Shown in pieces: positions 35,924 through 44,644 of a DNA stretch of 64,000 bases. Both the position numbers and the translations under genes were made by a program. The first letter of the stretch is position 1, and every line of letters begins with the position of its first letter. Under the pieces are notes generated by a model. It was not told the origin of the DNA. It saw nothing but the letters and a program-made list of their open reading frames with translations, and searched no databases. This stretch comes from JBMNCR01 sp049366695 (GTDB taxonomy: Bacteria > Bacillota > Clostridia > Eubacteriales > Alkalibacteraceae): NCBI GenBank assembly GCA_049366695.1, contig JBMNCR010000034.1:1-64000 (forward strand), written 5' to 3'.

Positions 35924-37249
35924 TCAAAAAATTTTACTACCTTCTTTATTGATAATACCATAAATTAGTTTTCGTTTAATTACTGGTTTATCCGAAAATT
36001 CATAACACTTCATTAATCTCTCTTTTACTATATTTCCTGTGCTTTCATTATTAGCATAAATAGTAGCAATAACATCTCCTTTTTCTACCTTGTCCCCTAT
36101 CTTTTTGTCTAAATAAATTCCAACTCCAAAATCAATAGAACTTTCTTTTGTCTCTCTTCCAGCACCTAATAATAAAGCACATACCCCTACCTCCTGAGCT
36201 TTAATTCTACTGATATACTGACCTTGCTCAGATTTTATATTAATTTCATATGGTGCAATTGGAAGCAAAGCAGTATCTTCTATTTGTTTTATATCTCCTC
36301 CCTGAGATATAACCAATTCTTTAAATTTTTCTAAAGCTCTACCTTCCATTATGCTGTTTTGTAATGTTTCCATAGCTTCATGTGGTGAATTAGTATAACC
36401 TGACATAATCAACATCTCTATTCCTAATGTTAAACACAAGTTATACAAATCTTCTGGACCTTTCCCCTGTAATGTCTCTACAGCTTCCTTGACTTCCAAG
36501 GAATTTCCTATAGCTTTTCCTAATGGTTGATCCATATCTGAAATAATAGCACTCACATTTCTTCCCATAGAAACACCTATATCTATCATTAATTGAGCAA
36601 TGGCAAATGAATCAGAAATACTCTTCATAAAAGCTCCATCTCCCGTTTTTACATCTAATACTATCCCCTGAGAACCTGATGCAAGTTTTTTACTCATAAT
36701 ACTACTAGCAATAAGAGATAAATTATCTACAGTAGCCGTTACATCCCTTAAAGCATAAAGCTTCTTATCCGCAGGAGCTAGCTGACCTGTTTGCCCAGCA
36801 ATTGCGATACCATTTTTATTTACCCTATCAATAAATCCTTCTATACTCATTGCTGTATTAAATCCATTTATAGATTCTAATTTATCAATAGTTCCTCCTG
36901 TATGTCCTAATCCCCTTCCTGACATTTTTGCAACAGGAATACCACATGCTGCTACCATAGGCCCTAAAACTAGCGTAGTTGTATCGCCTACTCCACCAGT
37001 ACTATGCTTATCTACCACAACACCATTTATTGCAGATAAATCAATAGTTTCTCCTGATTGTATCATAGCTCGTGTGAGATCTACAGTTTCTCTTTTGTTC
37101 ATTTGTGAATAAAATATTGCCATTAATAAAGCAGATACCTGGTAATCAGGAATTTCACCCCTAGTAAAACCTTTAATAAAAAATTGTATTTCCTTAGTGG
37201 TAAGTTCTTTTCCTTCTCTTTTATTAAGAATAATATCGTACATTCTCAC
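35924..37249 (-). CDS. pdp: Pyrimidine-nucleoside (thymidine/uridine) phosphorylase
   Basis: Phosphorolyses thymidine, uridine and deoxyuridine to base and (deoxy)ribose-1-phosphate. VVDKHSTGGVGDTTTLVLGP is the family phosphate-binding signature and AKMSGRGLGHTGGTIDKLES the base-binding segment. C-terminal alpha/beta domain from about residue 340. The start is GTG at 37249, eight bases after AGGAGGTG, giving RMYDIILNKREGKELT as in relatives. Works with cytidine deaminase (22350) in salvage. Confidence 0.94.
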   Translation of the reverse strand: MRMYDIILNKREGKELTTKEIQFFIKGFTRGEIPDYQVSALLMAIFYSQMNKRETVDLTRAMIQSGETIDLSAINGVVVDKHSTGGVGDTTTLVLGPMVAACGIPVAKMSGRGLGHTGGTIDKLESINGFNTAMSIEGFIDRVNKNGIAIAGQTGQLAPADKKLYALRDVTATVDNLSLIASSIMSKKLASGSQGIVLDVKTGDGAFMKSISDSFAIAQLMIDIGVSMGRNVSAIISDMDQPLGKAIGNSLEVKEAVETLQGKGPEDLYNLCLTLGIEMLIMSGYTNSPHEAMETLQNSIMEGRALEKFKELVISQGGDIKQIEDTALLPIAPYEINIKSEQGQYISRIKAQEVGVCALLLGAGRETKESSIDFGVGIYLDKKIGDKVEKGDVIATIYANNESTGNIVKERLMKCYEFSDKPVIKRKLIYGIINKEGSKIF

Positions 37250-37300
37250 TGGCAAAACACCTCCTCAACATGTATTCTACGTTACTAAGTTAAATTCCTT

Positions 37301-37906
37301 CTATTTAAAATCATTAAATGTAGATTCTGTTTCACCTTTAGTCCATTGCATTTGTTTTTTTCCTAACCTATAATACAAAATATTATGTTTAAAATCCATG
37401 TCCCATTTATTATCGCCATGTTCATAATACTTATAATTTATTAATTCTTCTATAATTCGACTATTTCCTTCAAAGTATTCTTTATATGTTTCATTTAATT
37501 CTAAATCTACAAATTTACTATAATCAATTGCCATTGCCATTAATACCCACTCATATTTGATATTAGCCTTTATCAACAGCCTATTAAAATAGCTTTCTTT
37601 AACGTAAATATATGCATTAAAATTTAATTTCTCCGAATCATCTAATAGTTGAAAAATATCTTGTTTGAAATTTATAAAACCGTTTTTTTCTAATATTGGA
37701 TCGATTATTTCAATAAAATCATCATCACTAATCATCCTTAAGAACAAATCTATATCTTTTTCTTTTAAGTTATCTTCAGTATCTGATGCATAAATTATAT
37801 CTCTAAATGTATCTCTGCAAATCCACAACCAGTTTGTTTTTTCTTTTCCATTATAGAGCATTTTATCTATATCTACATTTTGTAATAACGCTATAATATC
37901 CACCAT
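37301..37906 (-). CDS. Hypothetical soluble protein, 201 aa
   Basis: Family not recognised. No signal peptide or membrane helix; the protein is acidic, tyrosine- and aspartate-rich and mostly helical in appearance, with an unusual C-terminus (YRLGKKQMQWTKGETESTFN). A good AAGGGG ribosome binding site precedes the ATG, so it is probably real. It lies between pdp and the flavoprotein operon without obvious link to either. Confidence 0.6.
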   Translation of the reverse strand: MVDIIALLQNVDIDKMLYNGKEKTNWLWICRDTFRDIIYASDTEDNLKEKDIDLFLRMISDDDFIEIIDPILEKNGFINFKQDIFQLLDDSEKLNFNAYIYVKESYFNRLLIKANIKYEWVLMAMAIDYSKFVDLELNETYKEYFEGNSRIIEELINYKYYEHGDNKWDMDFKHNILYYRLGKKQMQWTKGETESTFNDFK

Positions 37907-38024
37907 ATTAATACCCCTTATTTGTTTAATTATTATATCATTATAAAGTTTATTATATAATTATTCAAAATATATTTATTTTTTAAAAGATAATAATGTA
38001 AAAAATAGATTCTTATAATAATAA

Positions 38025-38056
38025 TCTGAGATAAAGCAAATTTACTTTATCTCAGA
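38025..38056 (-). terminator. Terminator of the flavoprotein operon
   Basis: A perfect 12-bp stem, TCTGAGATAAAG (38025-38036) with CTTTATCTCAGA (38045-38056), just past the FAD-oxidoreductase stop; followed on the minus strand by TTATTATTAT. Confidence 0.8.
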
Positions 38057-38064
38057 CAACTAAT

Positions 38065-39342
38065 TCATATTAAATTTTGTGATAATACATCATCAATATT
38101 TAATTTTTTGATTCTATTCGAAATCACTTCATTATCAGTAGTATATAAATTTCTTCCTTTCATTCTTTCAAAATATTGTGCTCCCGCGAAAGTATATCGT
38201 TTTCTCCTACCCTCTACAGTTTGAGTCATATTATTCTCATAAGATATAATATCTCCTATAGCAGTACTTTTAGGCAATACTAGAGTAGGCATTCCTAAAA
38301 ACCACCTAACGCTATTATGTCCAGCTAAAGCTCCAGTACACATAGCTTCAGTATGCCCTACAAACAACCCCGACTTCTCTCCAGCACAAAAAAGATTATC
38401 TATACCTTTTACTTTCATATCATTTGTTCTTGGAGCAACTGAAAGATAACGTATAGAATTTCCCTTTCCTCCTGCGTAAGGATCGATATATTTAACATTT
38501 TCTAGCCCATTTATTTTCCTTAATTTATCTAGAGGATAATAGGATGTCATTAATTTTGCATGCCCAGTATCCAAAAGAATGATATTCTCAGCATATTCCT
38601 TTAAAGCATATTGTTGACATACTTTTTGATTTAATTTTTCCATATTAACATCTTCTTTAGGCACTTTTAAAATAACTACACCCTTTTTGTTTAATTCTTC
38701 TACTATTTCTTCAGATAGAGTTTCTTTACATAACTTGCATGCACCACTAAATGCACCGTATACATCTTCTTCCCTTTCGCCTTGCAAATCGTCCACTCCA
38801 GCTCTAGCACTTATACTAACTCTTGGTCCAAAAGCTGGGCATCTTAAAACACACATAGAACAACCATTTCCATACCTTAAGCAATTTCCCATAGGTCCTG
38901 TTGATCCTGTAGTCTCTATAAAAACATCACCTTCAACTAATTTTCCATCATACAAAATAATGCCTGTTATTTTATCTTTCTCCATCTTCACATCTATAAC
39001 ACGGTGAATAAAAAAAATATCTATTCCCAGACTTTCGATGTATCGTCTTATTAATGGTTCAATTTTATTAACATCATATAAGCAAGCATGCTCATGACCT
39101 GGGAAATATACATTACTATGTTTACTTACTTGATCAGTTAAATTTATTAAATCACCCGCTCCTAATGAAATCAATTCTTCTGATGCAGTATATCTACCAT
39201 TATTTCTCATTATTCCACCAATATTTCCCAATCCCAACAACATATCTGTTTTCTCATAGATTTCTACATCTGCTCCTGCTTTTTTTGCGGTAATTGCTGC
39301 AGACACTCCAGACCATCCTCCACCAATAATAACTACTTTCAT
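38065..39342 (-). CDS. FAD-dependent oxidoreductase (TrmFO/GidA-like fold) with cysteine motifs, 425 aa
   Basis: The N-terminus VVIIGGGWSGVSAAITAKKA is an FAD-binding Rossmann motif; the C-terminus IDNLFCAGEKSGLFVGHTEA closes the FAD site. The middle carries NGCSMCVLRCPAFGPRVSIS (near residues 160-180) and GACKLCKETL, possible cluster or redox cysteines. It resembles FAD proteins of the GidA/TrmFO group but is not a tRNA methyltransferase by context. Its start overlaps the upstream flavoprotein gene by four bases (ATGA), so the two very likely form a complex. Substrate unknown. Confidence 0.8.
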   Translation of the reverse strand: MKVVIIGGGWSGVSAAITAKKAGADVEIYEKTDMLLGLGNIGGIMRNNGRYTASEELISLGAGDLINLTDQVSKHSNVYFPGHEHACLYDVNKIEPLIRRYIESLGIDIFFIHRVIDVKMEKDKITGIILYDGKLVEGDVFIETTGSTGPMGNCLRYGNGCSMCVLRCPAFGPRVSISARAGVDDLQGEREEDVYGAFSGACKLCKETLSEEIVEELNKKGVVILKVPKEDVNMEKLNQKVCQQYALKEYAENIILLDTGHAKLMTSYYPLDKLRKINGLENVKYIDPYAGGKGNSIRYLSVAPRTNDMKVKGIDNLFCAGEKSGLFVGHTEAMCTGALAGHNSVRWFLGMPTLVLPKSTAIGDIISYENNMTQTVEGRRKRYTFAGAQYFERMKGRNLYTTDNEVISNRIKKLNIDDVLSQNLI

Positions 39343-40322
39343 ATTAATCTTCTCCCTTCAAAAATATATTCAGGATCTGTTTGCAATTTGCATAATCTTT
39401 TTACCACATGCCCTTCAAATCTAGTAGTGCAAGCACCACAAATACCCTCTCCACAACACATTTTTGCATTATTACAACAAGAAGTTGAAATTCTTTTATT
39501 GACATAGCCAATAACTTCCTTAATCAATATATCAGGACCTGAACAATGTAAATGTTCAATTTGCATTATATTAATATATTTATCAATAAATTCTTTTAAT
39601 TCTTGAGTTAAATTTCCTTTTATTATAGTTGTTACCTCTTCTACATTACACTTATATAAGGAAAGATAATTCTTAATAAAGATATCATTATACTTGCCTT
39701 TATCTAAAAGAACAAATATATTGTTATTATTGTGATATAATTTTTTGACTACAGGTATTATAGGTGATTGACCGATACCACGAGCAATTAACAGAACATT
39801 TTTATTAATACATTTATCAATGTGTTTTATTCCTAAAACTCCATTCCAGTAAGGTCCTTTAATGTTAATCTTGTCATTTTTTTGTAGTGAAAATAATTTC
39901 TTAGTTTTTATTCCCTCTATCTCTATAACGATTGTTAAAGTATTTTCTTCTAAATCTGATTCCATAACTGAAATTGGAACATCATAATAAGCTAAACTTT
40001 CAATGGTTCTCAAAAAAATAAAACTCCCAGGTTTAACTAGTTTTTTGCATAAACTGTGGTTAGTTTTTATTATGTATTTTATTACTCCTTTGCAAATCTC
40101 CTTCTTTTCAACAATAATTCCTTCAAAATTTTTTCTTCCTTCTTTTGCTTTATTCTTATTCCAATTAAATTCTTGATAGATACATGTGCCTTTCCAGTTT
40201 TTACAATCACAAAAGTTTTTTCCTTGTAATTGAGAACACAATAAACATTCACTTGATTCTGCTAAATGACAGGGACAATATTCTGTTCCTGCATCAATAC
40301 AATCAATTATTTCATAATTCAT
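39339..40322 (-). CDS. Sulfide/dihydroorotate dehydrogenase-like FAD/NAD and 2Fe-2S electron-transfer subunit, 327 aa
   Basis: Residues 75-170 form a ferredoxin-reductase-type FAD domain, followed by an NAD-binding domain (NVLLIARGIGQSPIIPVVKK) and a C-terminal 2Fe-2S motif CCGEGICGACT plus a later Cys, as in PyrK-like subunits. Unusually, the first 50 residues hold eight cysteines (CPCHLAESSECLLCSQ, then FCDCKNWKGTC), probably an extra metal or Fe-S site. It should pass electrons between NAD(P)H or ferredoxin and its partner FAD protein. Divergent from the KamA-family gene. Confidence 0.82.
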   Translation of the reverse strand: MNYEIIDCIDAGTEYCPCHLAESSECLLCSQLQGKNFCDCKNWKGTCIYQEFNWNKNKAKEGRKNFEGIIVEKKEICKGVIKYIIKTNHSLCKKLVKPGSFIFLRTIESLAYYDVPISVMESDLEENTLTIVIEIEGIKTKKLFSLQKNDKINIKGPYWNGVLGIKHIDKCINKNVLLIARGIGQSPIIPVVKKLYHNNNNIFVLLDKGKYNDIFIKNYLSLYKCNVEEVTTIIKGNLTQELKEFIDKYINIMQIEHLHCSGPDILIKEVIGYVNKRISTSCCNNAKMCCGEGICGACTTRFEGHVVKRLCKLQTDPEYIFEGRRLI

Positions 40323-40578
40323 GAATTAACCTCCTGCAATTACTATAGTATTAATATACTTTTCTAACATAAAATTTGTTACACTTGTATAAGCATAACT
40401 CTGTTATTTTTTTTATGATAATAAATCTACAACGATATCTATCAATTATATGTTATTACTTTATAAATCTTATCAATTATGTTATAATCAATTAAATAAC
40501 AATTCTTGATACTTTTAATCAAACTACTATCTGTTTTTTTTTCGGCAATAAATTTTTACATACTTTAGGAGGTAATTA

Positions 40579-41694
40579 ATGTCAATTTTTTGGAAAGATA
40601 AATTAAAAAACAATATACACTCTATTGATGCTTTAGCATCAAAAAATTATATTAATATAGATGAATCTGATGCTTTGTCTAATATAATTGAACGTCACCC
40701 TATGAATATTACTGAATATTATCTAAATTTAATAGATAATAATAATTCAAAAGATCCAATAAAGAAAATGTCAATTCCTTCTATCATGGAATTAGATAAA
40801 GATGGTGATTATGATACTAGTGGGGAAGAAAGCAACACAAAAATGCCTGGACTTCAACATAAATATAAACAAACAGCTCTAGTATTGTCTACAAATAAAT
40901 GTTATATGTATTGTAGATATTGCTTTAGAAAAAGAATGGTCGGATATACAAATAATGAAATAATGAATACAATGAATAAGTCAATTGACTACATTTCTAA
41001 ACATAAACAAATAAATAATGTTTTAATAACAGGTGGCGATTCTTTAACTCTTTCTAATGAAATAATTAAAAAATATTTAGATAATTTATCTTGTATAGAA
41101 CATTTAGATTTTATTAGATTTGGAACTAGAATACCAGTTGTATTTCCTATGCGTATTTATGAAGATAAAGAATTACTTGAATTATTTGATTCGTATAATA
41201 AAAAGAAAAAAATTATTATCGTTACACAATTTAATCATCCAAAGGAACTAAGTAAAGAATCATTAAAAGCCATAGACGCATTGAGAAATATTAATATTGA
41301 TATATTAAACCAAACCGTACTACTGAAAGATATAAATGACGATAAAAATATTTTATCATCATTAATGAGAAATTTAACAACTTCAGGTATAAATCCTTAT
41401 TATGTATTTCAGTGTAGACCCGTAAAATATGTAAAAAATCATTTTCAAGTTCCACTAACAAAAGGAATCGATATTATTAATGATACTAGATCCTTGTTAA
41501 ATGGAGTAAGTAAACGATTTAGATACGTATTATCTCATCCAAGAGGAAAAATAGAAATACTTGGAGTTTTTGATAACAAAATGTTATTTAAGTTTCATCA
41601 GTCAAAAAATAGTGAAGATGAAAATAAAATTTTTACCAAACCAATAAATAACAATCATTCGTGGCTAGATGAAAACTTAATACCAATTACATAA
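40579..41694 (+). CDS. KamA-family radical SAM aminomutase-like protein, 371 aa
   Basis: The radical SAM motif CYMYCRYCFRKRMVG (C108, C112, C115) and TGGDSLTLSN are those of the lysine 2,3-aminomutase family; K324 in HPRGKIE fits the PLP lysine. By eye, the two lysine-binding aspartates of LAM (CDLS and VDAP) are replaced by R280 (CRPV) and S319 (LSHP), so a different substrate, perhaps one with an acidic side chain as in glutamate 2,3-aminomutase, is likely. Shorter than LAM at the C-terminus. Strong AGGAGGT site. Divergent from two flavoproteins and next to polyamine genes. Confidence 0.85.
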   Translation: MSIFWKDKLKNNIHSIDALASKNYINIDESDALSNIIERHPMNITEYYLNLIDNNNSKDPIKKMSIPSIMELDKDGDYDTSGEESNTKMPGLQHKYKQTALVLSTNKCYMYCRYCFRKRMVGYTNNEIMNTMNKSIDYISKHKQINNVLITGGDSLTLSNEIIKKYLDNLSCIEHLDFIRFGTRIPVVFPMRIYEDKELLELFDSYNKKKKIIIVTQFNHPKELSKESLKAIDALRNINIDILNQTVLLKDINDDKNILSSLMRNLTTSGINPYYVFQCRPVKYVKNHFQVPLTKGIDIINDTRSLLNGVSKRFRYVLSHPRGKIEILGVFDNKMLFKFHQSKNSEDENKIFTKPINNNHSWLDENLIPIT

Positions 41695-41787
41695 AATTAC
41701 CATAATATTATTAAAATAATTGTGCATTATAAGAGTATAAAGAGATATTTTAATAGCATATAGACGATATTAAAATTATTTCTTTCT

Positions 41788-41820
41788 ACAGGAGAGAATT
41801 GGACCTCTCCTGTTTATTTG
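41788..41820 (+). terminator. Terminator between the KamA-like gene and the convergent spe operon
   Basis: ACAGGAGAG (41788-41796) pairs with CTCTCCTGT (41805-41813), followed by TTATTTG. It can serve either direction. Confidence 0.75.
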
Positions 41821-41933
41821 TTACATGAAAATTTTCTTTTTACTAAAAATATTATGTTTTGAAATTCCTAACAACCTCAATAGATTATGTCCTTTTTACA
41901 TATAGTTATTTAATCAATATTAAAAAAACTATG

Positions 41934-42728
41934 CTATTTTATCCATTGTTGCGAGTAGTCTATCTTATTATCTTTTGTTTTCTTCAAATAATGATATTTA
42001 CTCCCTCTTGATATATATGTATATTCTAAATTTTCATCTCCACCTAAAATTTCAATAATTTTTGGTAAAACAAAATCTTTATCAAAAAATTTACAAGAAA
42101 ATATATCAAAATACGCTTTGTTCTCACTGGCAAAATAATGTATACTTATGTGTGATTCAGCTATCATAGTTAATCCTGAATATATAGGTTTTTCAATATC
42201 ACCATTTTTGATTACATATGGTCTCATTATAGGGGTCATATCAATTTGTGTGGGCATATTATCTAAAATTTCAAACAAATACCCCATATTAAATTTTTGT
42301 TTTAAAGGTTTAATTTCTAAAAAAACATGCGGACCAAAATCATTACCTTCATCTACGATAGGAAAAGTACTTTTATTATCTTCTATTCTGTTAATAAAAA
42401 AGGTATTACATAAATCAGTAGGAAAGGCTCTAGTAATTAATCTTGTTAACTTTTCTTCATCAAAAGACTTTGGTGATACAAAGTCGATAAAGTAACATTC
42501 TCTATATGAAAACGTATGAATAGTAAAATGTCCACCTTCTAAAAATATAAACGCACTTATACCGCAGTCTTCTGGTACTACTCCATTAAAATAAGGCAGA
42601 ACAAATGGAGGCATCGTAGTTTTTATTCCCATTTCATATGGAATCCTTTCAAGAATTTCAAATATAAGTGCAGTGTCCTCTAATCTAGTTTTAAAACAAT
42701 TATATGAATCTAACATATAATGGTACAT
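41934..42728 (-). CDS. Tandem SpeD-like protein: two fused S-adenosylmethionine-decarboxylase domains, N-terminal one inactive
   Basis: Two class-1b-like SpeD domains in one chain (about 1-120 and 125-255). The C-terminal domain has ESHISIH with the self-cleaving pyruvoyl serine S192, H197 and C212 at the spacings of the Thermotoga enzyme (Ser, +5 His, +20 Cys). The N-terminal domain has EGGHFTIH: glycine 66 replaces the serine and proline replaces the cysteine, so it cannot process itself. It follows speD and speE in one operon. A second SpeD beside a normal one suggests a changed substrate, for example ornithine or arginine decarboxylation to supply putrescine, as shown for some bacterial SpeD homologues; this is inference. 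Confidence 0.82.
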   Translation of the reverse strand: MYHYMLDSYNCFKTRLEDTALIFEILERIPYEMGIKTTMPPFVLPYFNGVVPEDCGISAFIFLEGGHFTIHTFSYRECYFIDFVSPKSFDEEKLTRLITRAFPTDLCNTFFINRIEDNKSTFPIVDEGNDFGPHVFLEIKPLKQKFNMGYLFEILDNMPTQIDMTPIMRPYVIKNGDIEKPIYSGLTMIAESHISIHYFASENKAYFDIFSCKFFDKDFVLPKIIEILGGDENLEYTYISRGSKYHYLKKTKDNKIDYSQQWIK

Positions 42729-42780
42729 TTAATTCACCTCAATATTTAATAAATAGTAATTTTTCGTTTAAAAATTGTCT

Positions 42781-43632
42781 TCAGCTTTCTTTAAGCATAT
42801 CTCTTACATAAGTTGGCAAAGCAAAACATCCTTTATGAATATCAGTATTATAATACTTAGTATTTAAACCCATTTGCTCCCACTGAATAGTTTTTGCATC
42901 ATTAATCGGATGATATTTTTTTGATGAGAATCCAAAAAGCCAATGACCCGATGGATACGTAGGTATATGTACTTGATATACCATACTAATAGGAAATTGT
43001 TTATGAATCTTTTTATGAGCCCTTTTCATTTCCTTCGCATATTCTGGATAATATGGACTTTCGTGCTGATTAATAAGTATTCCATCATCTGTCAATATCC
43101 TATAGCATTGCTCATAAAATTCTTTAGTAAATAAACCTTCCCCGGGACCTATAGGATCTGTAGAATCAACTAATATTAGATCATAAACTCCATTAGCCGA
43201 ATTTTTTACAAATACTATTCCATCTTCAAAAAATAAATTAACTCTTTTATCATCTAACTTACATGCTGTAATAGGTAAGTATTTTTTACATGTTTTTACT
43301 ACTTTTTCGTCAATTTCTACCATATCTATAGTTTCAATATCTTTATATCTAGTTAACTCTCTAACGGTTCCTCCATCTCCCCCTCCAATAACTAATACAT
43401 TTTTAATATTAGTATTTACCGCCATGGGTACATGTACAATCATATCATGATAGATAAATTCATCTTTTTCAGTAACCATAACTAAATGATCTAATGTAAA
43501 TAATTTTCCAAATTCGTATGTGTCATATATATCAATTTGTTGAAATTTGCTTTTTTCACTTATTAAATGCTTCTTAATTTTGATTCCAAATGATACATTG
43601 TCAGTATGTTTTTCGTTATACCATAACGACAT
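42781..43632 (-). CDS. speE: Spermidine synthase (putrescine aminopropyltransferase)
   Basis: Transfers aminopropyl from decarboxylated SAM to putrescine. Seen: LVIGGGDGGTVRELTRYK (nucleotide site), VDSTDPIGPGEGLFTKEFY with the catalytic Asp, and HESPYYPEYAKEM. 283 aa from ATG at 43632 behind AAGGAG; a TTG nine bases upstream overlaps the site. Lies between speD and the tandem SpeD-like gene. Confidence 0.95.
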   Translation of the reverse strand: MSLWYNEKHTDNVSFGIKIKKHLISEKSKFQQIDIYDTYEFGKLFTLDHLVMVTEKDEFIYHDMIVHVPMAVNTNIKNVLVIGGGDGGTVRELTRYKDIETIDMVEIDEKVVKTCKKYLPITACKLDDKRVNLFFEDGIVFVKNSANGVYDLILVDSTDPIGPGEGLFTKEFYEQCYRILTDDGILINQHESPYYPEYAKEMKRAHKKIHKQFPISMVYQVHIPTYPSGHWLFGFSSKKYHPINDAKTIQWEQMGLNTKYYNTDIHKGCFALPTYVRDMLKES

Positions 43633-43666
43633 AAAAATCAACTCCTTGCTAAGTAATATTTTATAT

Positions 43667-44482
43667 TCATCTCATATTTCTACCATAAAATATCTCAAGC
43701 ATTTCTTTTTTAATCATATTTTCTATCTTAGTTTTTTCTTTTTTTGGCAACATACTTTCCTTAATATTAAATAAATAATTATTTAAATTTAATTCTTTCA
43801 ATACCATCTTTGTATGAAAAATATTTTCTTGATATACATTTACATCTACTAAAGAATAATTTCTTTTTATCTTTTCGGATATATAATTTTGGATAGAAGT
43901 AATCCCATGATCGATGAAGTGCTTTTTACCATTAATATCCCGAGTAAACCCTCTTACTTTATAATCTGCAATAATTATATCTGAATCAAAGCTATTAATT
44001 AGATATTCTAATGCTTTTAACGGAGAAATTTCTCCACATGTAGATACTTCTATATCTACCCTAAAAGTACTGATTTCTCCTCCTGGGTGACTTTCAGGAT
44101 AAGAATGTACTGTCAAATGGCTCTTATCTAAATGGCCTGCAATATGAGAAGGGATATTAGTAAGGGAACCTTTATTACATGATTTATCTAATACATATAA
44201 AGGAACTTCTTCTTCCGATATTAAAAATGTTACGCTGGCACCTTGAGGTTCATAATCCTGTTTTGAAACACTCAATATACTTGCTCCTATAATATCACAA
44301 ACATCACTCAGTATTCTCATTAACCTATTTGAATTGTAATGTTCATCAATATATTCGATATATGCTTTTTTTTCATCGTCATCTTTTGTATAACAAATAT
44401 CATAAATATTAAAGCTTAAAGTTTTTGTAAGATTATTAAATCCAAATAATTTCAACTTTTTATTAGAGTAATTTTTTCTCAA
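43667..44482 (-). CDS. speD: Adenosylmethionine decarboxylase proenzyme, Escherichia-type (class 1a)
   Basis: Pyruvoyl enzyme making decarboxylated SAM for SpeE. KSHLTVHSYPESHPGGEIST contains the self-cleavage serine; FRVDIEVSTCGEISPLKALE follows with the conserved Cys. 271 aa matches the 264-aa Escherichia enzyme rather than the 130-aa Bacillus type. The start is TTG with GGTGAT upstream. First gene of speD-speE-tandem SpeD. Confidence 0.94.
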   Translation of the reverse strand: MRKNYSNKKLKLFGFNNLTKTLSFNIYDICYTKDDDEKKAYIEYIDEHYNSNRLMRILSDVCDIIGASILSVSKQDYEPQGASVTFLISEEEVPLYVLDKSCNKGSLTNIPSHIAGHLDKSHLTVHSYPESHPGGEISTFRVDIEVSTCGEISPLKALEYLINSFDSDIIIADYKVRGFTRDINGKKHFIDHGITSIQNYISEKIKRNYSLVDVNVYQENIFHTKMVLKELNLNNYLFNIKESMLPKKEKTKIENMIKKEMLEIFYGRNMR

Positions 44483-44554
44483 TTCATTATCACCAACACT
44501 TCAGTTTTTATTTTGTTATATTAATATAATACTATTTTTATAAAAAGTAAATAA

Positions 44555-44594
44555 AAAATAAAAAAAAAGATAACTTAGTTTTATTGTTATCTTT
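44555..44594 (-). terminator. Terminator of the cobalamin operon
   Basis: AAAGATAAC (44566-44574) pairs with GTTATCTTT (44586-44594); on the minus strand a long T-run follows. It lies 50 bases past the last gene of the btu-cob operon and before speD. Confidence 0.9.
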
Positions 44595-44644
44595 AGAAAA
44601 ATATTTATTAATAAATTATATATTCACATTATAGCAATCATTCT

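Noticed and set aside
40579..41694. Plain lysine 2,3-aminomutase (kamA) of lysine fermentation
   Set aside because: The two lysine-binding aspartates are replaced and no kamDE, kdd, kce or kal genes are nearby.
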